DNA of 5,993 nt, from NCBI GenBank assembly GCA_003543635.1, contig DNAE01000144.1, positions 1 through 5,993 on the forward strand. The letters are read 5' to 3'. Positions 1 to 5,993 of the stretch are shown here, piece after piece (position 1 is the stretch's first letter; every line of letters begins with the position of its first letter). Made by a program: the position numbers and the translations under genes. This stretch comes from Clostridiales bacterium (GTDB lineage Bacteria; Bacillota; Clostridia; Saccharofermentanales; Saccharofermentanaceae). The notes below the pieces were generated by a model, which had not been told where the DNA came from, made no database searches, and saw only the letters and a program-made list of their open reading frames with translations.

Positions 1-2030
1 CCGTTCTGGGTGACGTAACCGATGATCTTGTCCCCGGGAGCAGGATGGCAACACTTGGCCAGGTGCACCGCGATATTATCCATACCCTCGACGGTTATGC
101 TGTTCTCCACCTTCTTGACGGCGGTGGGTTTCTGGGCGGGCTTGGGAGTCCTGAGCTGGTCGCCCTTGCCGAGCTCCTCGGGCATATCCTCGGGGCTGTA
201 GTAGACCACCTGACCGTCGGAAGTGGTCCTGTAACCGAGCTGGAGCCTCTCCTCCTCGGAAAGGGTCTTGATGTATTCGTCACGGAGGCGTCCGAAGAGC
301 TTTCCCACGGGAACGGAACCGTATCCCACCGCGGCATAAAGATCGTCCAGGGTATTGTAGTTATACTTGGAAAGTATGACCTTGAGACTCTCGGGGATAA
401 GGAGCTTGGAAGGCTGGAAGCCGTTCTTCTCTATCTCACGCTCCAGCTTATCCTTACCTTCGACGATATTCTCGGCACGGGCCTCTTTCTTGAACCAGGA
501 GTTGATCTTCGATCTGGCGGAGGCGGTCTTTACCATCTTGACCCAGTCCCTCGAGGGGCCCTTGATCTTATCGGAAGACAGTATCTCCACGACATCGCCG
601 TTCTTGAGCTCATAGGAAAGGGGCACGATCCTGTTGTTGACCTTAGCTCCGTGCATGTGGTTTCCGATGCCGCTGTGGATCGAGTAGGCGAAGTCAATGG
701 GGCAGGATCCCTCGGGAAGCCTTACCACCTTACCCTTGGGGGTGAAGACGAATACTTCGCCGGGGGCCACGTTGGTCTTAAGGAGCTCGAGGAAATCCTT
801 GGGATCCTCGGCGTCCTTCTGGGCCTCCAGGAACTGTCTTACCCAGTCGACCCTCTTGTCGTACTGATCCTCGTTATAGGACTCGGATCCCTCCGCCTCC
901 TTATAGTGCCAGTGGGATGCGATACCGAACTCCGCCTCCCTGTGCATGCTGTATGTCCTTATCTGCACCTCGAAGGTGGTCTCGCCGAATGTCTTTCCTC
1001 CGGGACGCTTAACCGTGGTGTGCAGCGACTGGTAACCGTTCTCCTTGGGGTTACCGATATAATCCTTGAATCTTCCCGGAAGGGGTATATACATATCGTG
1101 GACGATACCCAGGACCGCGTAGCACTCCGCCACGGAATTGACCACGATCCTGCAGGCATACATATCGTAGATCTGGGAGATGTCGTAGTCCTTCTTATGC
1201 ATCTTCTTCCAGATGCTGTAGAACCTCTTGGGACGTCCCTCGATGTCGTAGTCCTTTATGCCGTACTTGTCGATCCTCTCCCTTATCTCGCCCACGACCT
1301 GGGCAATGAAGGCCTCCCTCTCGGATCTCTTGGCGGAGATAAGGCCCACCAGCTCGTAGTAGCCGTCGTGGTCCAGGTAGCGGAGGCAGAGATCCTCCAG
1401 CTCTCCCTTGATCTTGAAGACGCCGAACCTCTCGGCAAAGGGAACATATATATCAAGGGTCTCCTTGGCCTTCTCCATCTGCTTCTCCGGGGTCTGGTAC
1501 TGCATGGTGCGCATATTGTGGAGACGGTCCGCCAGCTTTATCAGTATGACCCTGATGTCCTTGGTCATGGCCACCAGCATCTTACGAACGTTACTTGCCT
1601 GGACCTCCTCCTTGGTGATGGAAGAGAGCTGATTGAGCTTCGTAACGCCCTCCACCAGGTTCGTCATGGTGGAGCCGAAGATCTCCGTTATCATCTCCGT
1701 ATCGGCGGCAGTATCCTCCACCGTATCGTGGAGCAGCGCAGCCGCCAGGGACTCCGCATCCACCTCGAGCTCCGCCAGGATCTCGGCGGTGGCGATGGGG
1801 TGAACGATATACATCTCCCCGTTCTTACGCTTCTGGTTGCGGTGGGCCTTGTAAGCGAAAAGGAAAGCCTTCTCGATAAGGTCCAAGCCCTCCTGAAGAT
1901 CCTCCTCCTTAACGTGGGCACGGGACATATATGTCTTATAGGTACTTAAGACATCGCGGAACTTCTCCTCGATATAATCGGGGATCTCCGGGATGTCGTC
2001 AAAGTTCATCAGATATTCGCGCTCATCCAT
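1..2030 (-). CDS. rel: Bifunctional (p)ppGpp synthetase/hydrolase, RelA/SpoT family (3' end outside window)
   Basis: This cytoplasmic stringent-response enzyme makes (p)ppGpp from ATP and GTP/GDP and also hydrolyses it. The minus-strand frame is open from an ATG at 2030 to the left edge, giving 676 residues without a stop. The HD hydrolase domain (about 55-200) keeps H63, H77, H101-D102, E105-D106 and D168. The synthetase domain (about 260-375) has GRPK 265-268, D289, RFKD 320-323, GYQSLH 332-337 and ExQ 354-356. RxKD rather than the ExDD of RelA, with an intact HD site, points to a bifunctional enzyme. A TGS domain follows (about 424-484), then a helical region, and a CCHPAPGD motif (660-667) begins the zinc-finger-like domain. 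The usual C-terminal ACT domain is cut off by the window edge. A six-residue-longer loop lies just before ExQ. The start overlaps the recJ stop by 8 bp, implying coupled translation; M8 and M35 are less likely starts. Family assignment is very secure. Confidence 0.97.
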   Translation of the reverse strand, partial: MDEREYLMNFDDIPEIPDYIEEKFRDVLSTYKTYMSRAHVKEEDLQEGLDLIEKAFLFAYKAHRNQKRKNGEMYIVHPIATAEILAELEVDAESLAAALLHDTVEDTAADTEMITEIFGSTMTNLVEGVTKLNQLSSITKEEVQASNVRKMLVAMTKDIRVILIKLADRLHNMRTMQYQTPEKQMEKAKETLDIYVPFAERFGVFKIKGELEDLCLRYLDHDGYYELVGLISAKRSEREAFIAQVVGEIRERIDKYGIKDYDIEGRPKRFYSIWKKMHKKDYDISQIYDMYACRIVVNSVAECYAVLGIVHDMYIPLPGRFKDYIGNPKENGYQSLHTTVKRPGGKTFGETTFEVQIRTYSMHREAEFGIASHWHYKEAEGSESYNEDQYDKRVDWVRQFLEAQKDAEDPKDFLELLKTNVAPGEVFVFTPKGKVVRLPEGSCPIDFAYSIHSGIGNHMHGAKVNNRIVPLSYELKNGDVVEILSSDKIKGPSRDWVKMVKTASARSKINSWFKKEARAENIVEGKDKLEREIEKNGFQPSKLLIPESLKVILSKYNYNTLDDLYAAVGYGSVPVGKLFGRLRDEYIKTLSEEERLQLGYRTTSDGQVVYYSPEDMPEELGKGDQLRTPKPAQKPTAVKKVENSITVEGMDNIAVHLAKCCHPAPGDKIIGYVTQN

Positions 2031-4170
2031 ATTCCGAGAACCTCACATATGTGGGCGACGAGGAAAGGGGCACCTTGCGGTCGTTCTCCAGGAATCTGAA
2101 ACATACCCTGGAGGAGTCCACGACGCCGAGCTTGATAAGTCCCGCCTCCGAGAATACATCAAGGCAACGGCGCACCTTGAAGGGAGTAAAGGAGCAGGAC
2201 GAATTGACGTTGATAAGCTTTGCAAGGAGCACCGTATCTGCGGTGGTTATCCCCTTGGCGCAGTATTGTTTGAGCACCTTGTAACAGGAGGCGTAATCCT
2301 CCTTTGAAGGAACGAATGCGGCTGATAAGTCGCAGCGGGCGAATTTGGCGATCTCCGTAAGGGGCATGGAACTGCCGTAGAGTTCCTCCGCCGTGGATGC
2401 CTTATCCCATACCATCCCCCCGGGGGTCACCGGTACGATATCCTCCAGATAAAGGCTCACGGAAGTGTTGTTCTTATAAGTGTATTCGTTAAGCGTATAG
2501 GCGATATCCACCCGGTCTCCCACCTTGAGGATGGAAAGATACTGACCCATGTTGAATCCCACGGCGGACACCTTGGAATTTCCCTTGCCGTCCGACAGTT
2601 CCATCCTCATGTGAAGTCCGTCGCTCATGCCCTGGATATCGGTGATCAGAAGATCCCTGGTGGCAAAGACAGGCTTCTTATTCCCGATGCCGAAGGGCTT
2701 AAAGACGCTTACCGCCTCATATGTTTCCAGATCGATCTGCTCGAAGGGGATCTCGAGACTTATCTCCAGGGTATCCTCATCCTCGAATCTTCTGTCGTCG
2801 GAGGAAGGAGCATTCTCCTCCTTATCCCTTCTGGAGTTCTCCTCCAGCTTCTTCATGAAGCTTCCGATCCGATCCCTGGCTACCACCATGCCGGCGGCCT
2901 TCTTATGTCCTCCGAAGTTGACCAGGTAGTCCTTCATCTTCTCAAGGGAACTGTAAAGATCGAACTCACCGAAGGCTCTTCCCGAACCCTTGATGTTATC
3001 CTTATCGATGGTATCGTCCGTAAAAACGATGGCAGATCTTCTGTAGTACTGGGAGAGCTTACCTGCAACTATTCCCAGGACTCCCTGATGCCAGTTGGGA
3101 CCATAGACGACGATGGGGCCCACGGTATTAGTGAGGGACCATTCCTCGGGACGGGAGGGATCTTCTATCTGGGCAACGGCCTCGGAGAAGACCTCCGCCT
3201 CTATCTTCTTTCTCTCGTCATTTTGCTTACCCAGCTCCAGGGCGGCATTCCGCACTTCCCTCTCGTCATCCGACAGGAAGAGCTTCAGGGCATCCGAGGA
3301 ATCGTAGAGCCTTCCGGCCGCATTGATCCTGGGAACGAAATTAAAGGAAATATAGGACTCATCCAGCTTCTTGTTCTCAAGAAGGATGGAATTCATAATG
3401 CGCACACCCGGATTAACGGGATCTCTCATGCTGAGGAAAGCCTTCTTGATTATGGTCCTGTTCTCATCCACCACGGAAACGAGATCCGCAATGGTGGCAA
3501 GTCCCGCCAGTTCCACGGCCTGCTTCCAGATCCTTGCGGTAACCTTATACCTGCCGTCTCGGCCCAGGGCCTCCACCAGCTTCATGGCAACCCCCGCGCC
3601 GCACAGATCCCTGAAGGGGTATGTGTTATCCTCACGCTTGGCGCAGATGACAGCCTCCGCCACGGGGATATTCTCCTTAACGTTGTGGTGGTCCGTAACG
3701 ATCACCTTGATCCCCCTGGCACGGATCTTCTCGATGGTCTCGCAGTTGGTGATGCCGCAGTCCACCGTGATCAAAAGATCCGGCTTCTCGTCCAGCACCT
3801 TATCAATGATGTTATCGGTGAGTCCGTAACCGTGCTCCGCACGATGGGGCACGATGTAGGAACAGGAAACGTCATGGGAACGCAGATAGCGTATCAGGAT
3901 AGCCGTGGCGGTAACACCGTCACAGTCGTAATCACCGTAAACGACGATGTGTCCCCCGGAAGAGATACATGAAACGATGGTGTCCACTGCAACATCCATA
4001 TCGGCAAAAAGGAAGGGATCATGCCAGACGCCGTCGGACTCCGCAAGGAACTTCTCACGCTGTTCGGGGGTTTCAATACCTCTGGACTTCAATAAAGTAT
4101 CAAGCACAAGGTCAGTATCCTTGGAAGACAAAGACGCCGCCGTGTGCCATTTCTTGGCAGTTAACAACAT
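2023..4170 (-). CDS. recJ: Single-stranded-DNA-specific exonuclease RecJ
   Basis: RecJ degrades single-stranded DNA 5' to 3' using divalent metal ions, in RecF-pathway recombination, mismatch repair and rescue of stalled forks. The 715-residue protein is complete. The DHH core carries DYDCDG (80-85), TVDCGIT with D137, TDHHN with D160-H161-H162, GAG (191-193), IADLV with D229, and PRINAAGR (280-287). The DHHA1 domain has WHQGVLGIVAGK (360-371), KGSGRAF (395-400 region) and FGGHKKAAG (419-427). A charged linker (about 440-466) leads to an OB-fold region with PFGIGN (492-497), up to about 580. The last 130 residues form an extension, probably winged-helix-like, ending in a SSSPTY motif that resembles Firmicute RecJ tails. 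No catalytic motif is missing. The ATG at 4170 follows a promoter and a weak ribosome binding site. The TGA overlaps the rel start. There is no trace of apt fused to it or following it. Confidence 0.97.
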   Translation of the reverse strand: MLLTAKKWHTAASLSSKDTDLVLDTLLKSRGIETPEQREKFLAESDGVWHDPFLFADMDVAVDTIVSCISSGGHIVVYGDYDCDGVTATAILIRYLRSHDVSCSYIVPHRAEHGYGLTDNIIDKVLDEKPDLLITVDCGITNCETIEKIRARGIKVIVTDHHNVKENIPVAEAVICAKREDNTYPFRDLCGAGVAMKLVEALGRDGRYKVTARIWKQAVELAGLATIADLVSVVDENRTIIKKAFLSMRDPVNPGVRIMNSILLENKKLDESYISFNFVPRINAAGRLYDSSDALKLFLSDDEREVRNAALELGKQNDERKKIEAEVFSEAVAQIEDPSRPEEWSLTNTVGPIVVYGPNWHQGVLGIVAGKLSQYYRRSAIVFTDDTIDKDNIKGSGRAFGEFDLYSSLEKMKDYLVNFGGHKKAAGMVVARDRIGSFMKKLEENSRRDKEENAPSSDDRRFEDEDTLEISLEIPFEQIDLETYEAVSVFKPFGIGNKKPVFATRDLLITDIQGMSDGLHMRMELSDGKGNSKVSAVGFNMGQYLSILKVGDRVDIAYTLNEYTYKNNTSVSLYLEDIVPVTPGGMVWDKASTAEELYGSSMPLTEIAKFARCDLSAAFVPSKEDYASCYKVLKQYCAKGITTADTVLLAKLINVNSSCSFTPFKVRRCLDVFSEAGLIKLGVVDSSRVCFRFLENDRKVPLSSSPTYVRFSEYG
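2041..2046 (-). promoter_or_regulatory. Probable ribosome binding site of rel
   Basis: On the minus strand, GTGAGG ends 10 bases before the ATG at 2030. It is a partial match to the Shine-Dalgarno consensus and lies inside the recJ reading frame. It supports the ATG at 2030 as the rel start. Because the recJ stop is only a few bases past that ATG, ribosomes finishing recJ could also reinitiate here. Confidence 0.5.
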
Positions 4171-4179
4171 ACAACAAAG

Positions 4180-4186
4180 CTCACTT
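4180..4186 (-). promoter_or_regulatory. Probable ribosome binding site of recJ
   Basis: The minus-strand sequence AAGTGAG ends 9 bases before the ATG at 4170. It is a weak Shine-Dalgarno match that shares GTGAG with the site in front of rel. No stronger purine-rich site lies between the promoter candidate and the ATG, so it supports this start. Confidence 0.5.
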
Positions 4187-4199
4187 ATATTTTGACCCT

Positions 4200-4228
4200 A
4201 TTGTATCAGAATGAAGGAAAATAATAAA
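4200..4228 (-). promoter_or_regulatory. Candidate extended -10 promoter of recJ-rel
   Basis: On the minus strand a TGATACAAT element (4208-4200) matches an extended -10 box: TG, one base, then TACAAT, which is one mismatch from TATAAT. A weak -35 candidate, TTTATT (4228-4223), lies 17 bases upstream. Transcription would begin near 4193, giving a leader of about 23 bases before the recJ ATG. The site is downstream of the terminator of the preceding gene, where a promoter for recJ-rel is expected. Read by eye only; housekeeping sigma-factor recognition is inferred. Confidence 0.55.
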
Positions 4229-4231
4229 CAA

Positions 4232-4249
4232 CCCCACCCCTTCACACCC
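4232..4249 (-). other. G-rich tract upstream of recJ promoter
   Basis: Three guanine runs (GGG at 4249-4247, GGGG at 4240-4237 and GGGG at 4235-4232) lie on the recJ non-template strand directly upstream of the -35 candidate. The flanking intergenic sequence is AT-rich, so the tract stands out. There are only three runs, so a standard three-tetrad G-quadruplex is not available; a two-tetrad form is conceivable. No known operator was recognised. Confidence 0.3.
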
Positions 4250-4285
4250 GGAACTCATAGAGCATTTTCTGCGGAATATGTTCGC

Positions 4286-4321
4286 AAAGAAGAGGGCCGC
4301 CTCGTAAAATGAGTCGGCCCC
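4286..4321 (-). terminator. Rho-independent terminator of the FN3 protein gene
   Basis: Starting 7 bases past the TAA of the FN3 gene, the minus strand has GGGCCG (4320-4315) pairing with CGGCCC (4299-4294). The stem continues inward, after an A/G mismatch, with CTC pairing to GAG around an ATTTTAC loop. The 3' arm is followed by TCTTCTTT (4293-4286). A GC-rich stem with a pyrimidine/T tail is the expected form of an intrinsic terminator. The + strand side lacks an equally good T tract, so it mainly serves the minus strand. It separates the FN3 gene from recJ. Confidence 0.85.
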
Positions 4322-4328
4322 GTATACT

Positions 4329-5993
4329 TTATCTTCTAGTGGTTCCTGACAGAACAGGTGTGTAATCACTATATATTCTATGTACTCCTCCGTCGGAGTC
4401 GTAGTAGTAGAAGTATGCTCTGACTTTGTAGTAATAAGTCGTACCCGCGGAAAGAGAAGTACTTTTCTTGAAGTTAGTATTATATCTGCCGAGGCAAACA
4501 TAACCGCTATCCTTTGATCTTGATCTCCATACTTCATACATGATGCAACTGCCGGGAACGGTATTCCATGTAAGAGAGATCGAGTTCTTGGATGTTGCAG
4601 TAATACGAAGGTTGGTAGGCTTCGTAGGTATCAGCATTGATCTGACGATACTGCTGTCCCCATTATTGGAAGCGCTCACTCTGTAGTAATACCTCTTATT
4701 TACGCTTCCGTTTGTATCAAGATATGTAAGCTTTGTTCCGCTATAGACAGTTGTCCAAGGACCTTCACTTGATTCAGCTCTTTCAACCTTATAGCCTGTT
4801 GCTCCTTTTACAGCTGTCCAATTCAGTCTGACATTAGCATTCGATGCATTAGGCCTGGTTACATTCAATACAGGAGCTGTGAGACGTGTCGTGACATAGA
4901 TCGTAGCGGCACTTCCATAGACTTTATTTCCGTTCTTAATAACATAACCCCTTATTTTGAATGTGTACGTAGTTCCGGGAGCAAGATTTGAACACACTCT
5001 TGAAGTCTTTGTCAGCTCATCCAAAGAAATGAAATCATATTCGCTCGACTTCCCCTTCCTTCTGCTAACCTCATATCCGGAAACACCTTCAATGGCATTC
5101 CAGCTCAAAGTAGCAGAAGTTGCGGATAATTCCGTAGTCTTAAGACCGGTAGGAGCGCTAATTGTTATATTTTTCGTAACAGGAGCAGAGTAATCACTAT
5201 ACGTCTTTACTCCGTCCACCATATAGAAGTATCTGACTCTGAACTGATATGCGGTTCCTACGGAAAGATAAGGACATACTCTAGACGGGTCCGTTACCTC
5301 ATCTAAAACAACATAACTATATGTCTCATCGGTTCCGGTACGACGACTAACTTCGTATCCGTCAGCACCTTCAACAGCATCCCACTCCAGCTTGATCGTA
5401 CCAAGCGTTACGTCTTTCGCCACTACGTTACTCGGGGACTGTACCATTGTCCTTTTTTCCACGGATGCATAAGATCCATCGTGCGGAACACCATCCGTTC
5501 CAAACACATAAGCAGAAACCTGGAATTCATAAAGAGAACCCGGAGTAAGTCCATCGATAACAACACTTGTACCCGTAGTAGTCTTACTAGCGCCTGAAGA
5601 AGGTACGACAATCGTATAACCATCTGCTCCATCTACGGCATTCCAAGAAATCTTAGCAGCATTAGTTGTAATAAAATCAACTTTTACACCTGTCGGCGTG
5701 GCCGGTGTAGGAACTGTATTCTCAATGGTAATCTTGAAATCTTTCGACTCATTAAGACTCGGTCCCAAAACAACATTGTTGTCGTTACTTACACTATTAA
5801 GCGCAAACAAAGCAACATTGTATGTTCCCGGAGCCAAATCTATGTACTCGGCAAATCTATGGGCACCGGAAATCCCGTATGCGGAATTAACATCTGCACT
5901 TTCCTTGTTGCAGTCGATCTCAACATAGAACTGATTGTCAACAAAAATATGAATCTTCAAAGACTTGGAAGGCTCATCCGGATCGTAGCACCA
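4329..5993 (-). CDS. Secreted or surface protein with a W-x-YDPD beta module and five FN3 domains (5' end outside window)
   Basis: The frame is open from the right edge to a TAA at 4331-4329, giving 554 residues of an incomplete protein. The TTG at 5960 is not a likely start, because coding continues upstream with WCYDPDEPSKS. Residues 1-90 resemble a beta-sandwich module seen in Firmicute extracellular proteins, with WxYDPDEPS, DVNSAYGISG and LAPGTYNVALFALN. Five FN3 domains follow at about 98-183, 184-277, 278-371, 372-455 and 456-554, each with the W-(N/D/T)-A/T-V..G-Y core and an Lx-GT-Y-F/Y-x-V/I-R strand. The protein ends inside the last FN3 domain, with no LPxTG motif, membrane segment or SLH domain, so any signal peptide, catalytic domain or anchor must lie upstream. 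FN3 arrays usually act as spacers or binding modules in glycan-active or adhesive proteins; the actual function cannot be read here. The gene is AT-richer than recJ-rel and has its own terminator. Confidence 0.85.
   Translation of the reverse strand, partial: WCYDPDEPSKSLKIHIFVDNQFYVEIDCNKESADVNSAYGISGAHRFAEYIDLAPGTYNVALFALNSVSNDNNVVLGPSLNESKDFKITIENTVPTPATPTGVKVDFITTNAAKISWNAVDGADGYTIVVPSSGASKTTTGTSVVIDGLTPGSLYEFQVSAYVFGTDGVPHDGSYASVEKRTMVQSPSNVVAKDVTLGTIKLEWDAVEGADGYEVSRRTGTDETYSYVVLDEVTDPSRVCPYLSVGTAYQFRVRYFYMVDGVKTYSDYSAPVTKNITISAPTGLKTTELSATSATLSWNAIEGVSGYEVSRRKGKSSEYDFISLDELTKTSRVCSNLAPGTTYTFKIRGYVIKNGNKVYGSAATIYVTTRLTAPVLNVTRPNASNANVRLNWTAVKGATGYKVERAESSEGPWTTVYSGTKLTYLDTNGSVNKRYYYRVSASNNGDSSIVRSMLIPTKPTNLRITATSKNSISLTWNTVPGSCIMYEVWRSRSKDSGYVCLGRYNTNFKKSTSLSAGTTYYYKVRAYFYYYDSDGGVHRIYSDYTPVLSGTTRR
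4881..5444 (-). repeat. Tandem FN3 repeat, exact 94-residue period
   Basis: The second and third FN3 domains (residues 184-277 and 278-371 of the visible protein) align without gaps at an offset of 94 residues. Both contain GYEVSRR, a Y-x(4)-LDE segment and SRVC followed by L-x-x-GT-x-Y-x-F, with cysteines C240 and C334 at equivalent positions. The other three FN3 domains lack this SRVC element and have different lengths. This suggests a duplication of one domain that is more recent than the origin of the others. Confidence 0.75.

Noticed and set aside
1901..1910. Strong internal Shine-Dalgarno-like AAGGAGGAGG in rel, minus strand
   Set aside because: It encodes Lys-Glu-Glu at residues 41-43. 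Starting after it would remove part of the N-terminal helix before the HD domain, and upstream residues fit the family, so it is not taken as a start signal.
1924..1935. 12-bp palindrome GACATATATGTC in rel
   Set aside because: It is within coding sequence (codons for TYMS) with no sign of a regulatory context.
45..1949. Long + strand open frame opposite rel (634 codons)
   Set aside because: It is the antisense shadow of rel. Its translation is low-complexity Leu/Gly/Val/His-rich and lacks any domain, whereas the minus strand encodes a full set of Rel motifs.
2044..2053. 10-bp palindrome CACATATGTG touching the rel ribosome binding site
   Set aside because: It has no loop, so an RNA hairpin would be very short. 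It lies within recJ codons and is likely chance.
2611..3972. Long + strand open frame opposite recJ (453 codons)
   Set aside because: It is antisense to the conserved DHH/DHHA1 core of RecJ, with no recognisable motifs and no convincing ribosome binding site.
4244..4267. Seven-codon minus-strand leader peptide candidate (ATG to TGA) in the intergenic region
   Set aside because: It has no ribosome binding site and lies upstream of the recJ promoter candidate, so it would probably not be on the recJ transcript.
4181..4537. Minus-strand open frame of 118 codons spanning the FN3 gene end and the intergenic region
   Set aside because: It reads the last FN3 domain in another frame and passes through the terminator hairpin; it resembles no known protein.
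5423..5632. Minus-strand open frame of 69 codons inside the FN3 gene
   Set aside because: It is an alternative frame of the FN3 repeat coding sequence, with no independent start signal.

Overview
The window reads as a bacterial chromosome segment, most likely from a Clostridia-type Firmicute and perhaps Lachnospiraceae-like. That placement rests on a long bifunctional Rel beside recJ, a RecJ with the Firmicute-style C-terminal extension, and a secreted-type protein with a W-x-YDPD module and fibronectin type III (FN3) repeats. It is inferred from protein style only; no phylogenetic marker was compared. All supported genes lie on the minus strand, so the text should be read from right to left.

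Layout in transcription order: (1) 5993-4329, the 3' part of a gene for an extracellular-type protein, open through the right edge, with one W-x-YDPD beta module followed by five FN3 domains. (2) 4328-4171, an intergenic region with a Rho-independent terminator for the FN3 gene, a G-rich tract, an extended -10 promoter candidate and the recJ ribosome binding site. (3) 4170-2023, a complete recJ (715 residues) with all DHH/DHHA1 motifs intact. (4) 2030-1, rel (RelA/SpoT family), which starts inside the last codons of recJ and runs off the left edge after 676 residues, within the conserved-cysteine region.

recJ and rel overlap by 8 bp and almost certainly share a transcript and are translationally coupled, joining single-strand DNA repair to (p)ppGpp control. 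In Bacillus subtilis apt lies between these two genes; here it is absent. The FN3 gene is a separate transcription unit and is visibly more AT-rich than the housekeeping pair.

This is mostly an ordinary housekeeping region. I see no RNA gene, CRISPR array, insertion sequence, phage gene or defence system. The points most worth checking are the missing apt, a short insertion next to the Rel synthetase ExQ motif, the exact 94-residue repeat with a conserved cysteine in the FN3 protein, and the composition contrast between the FN3 gene and recJ-rel.
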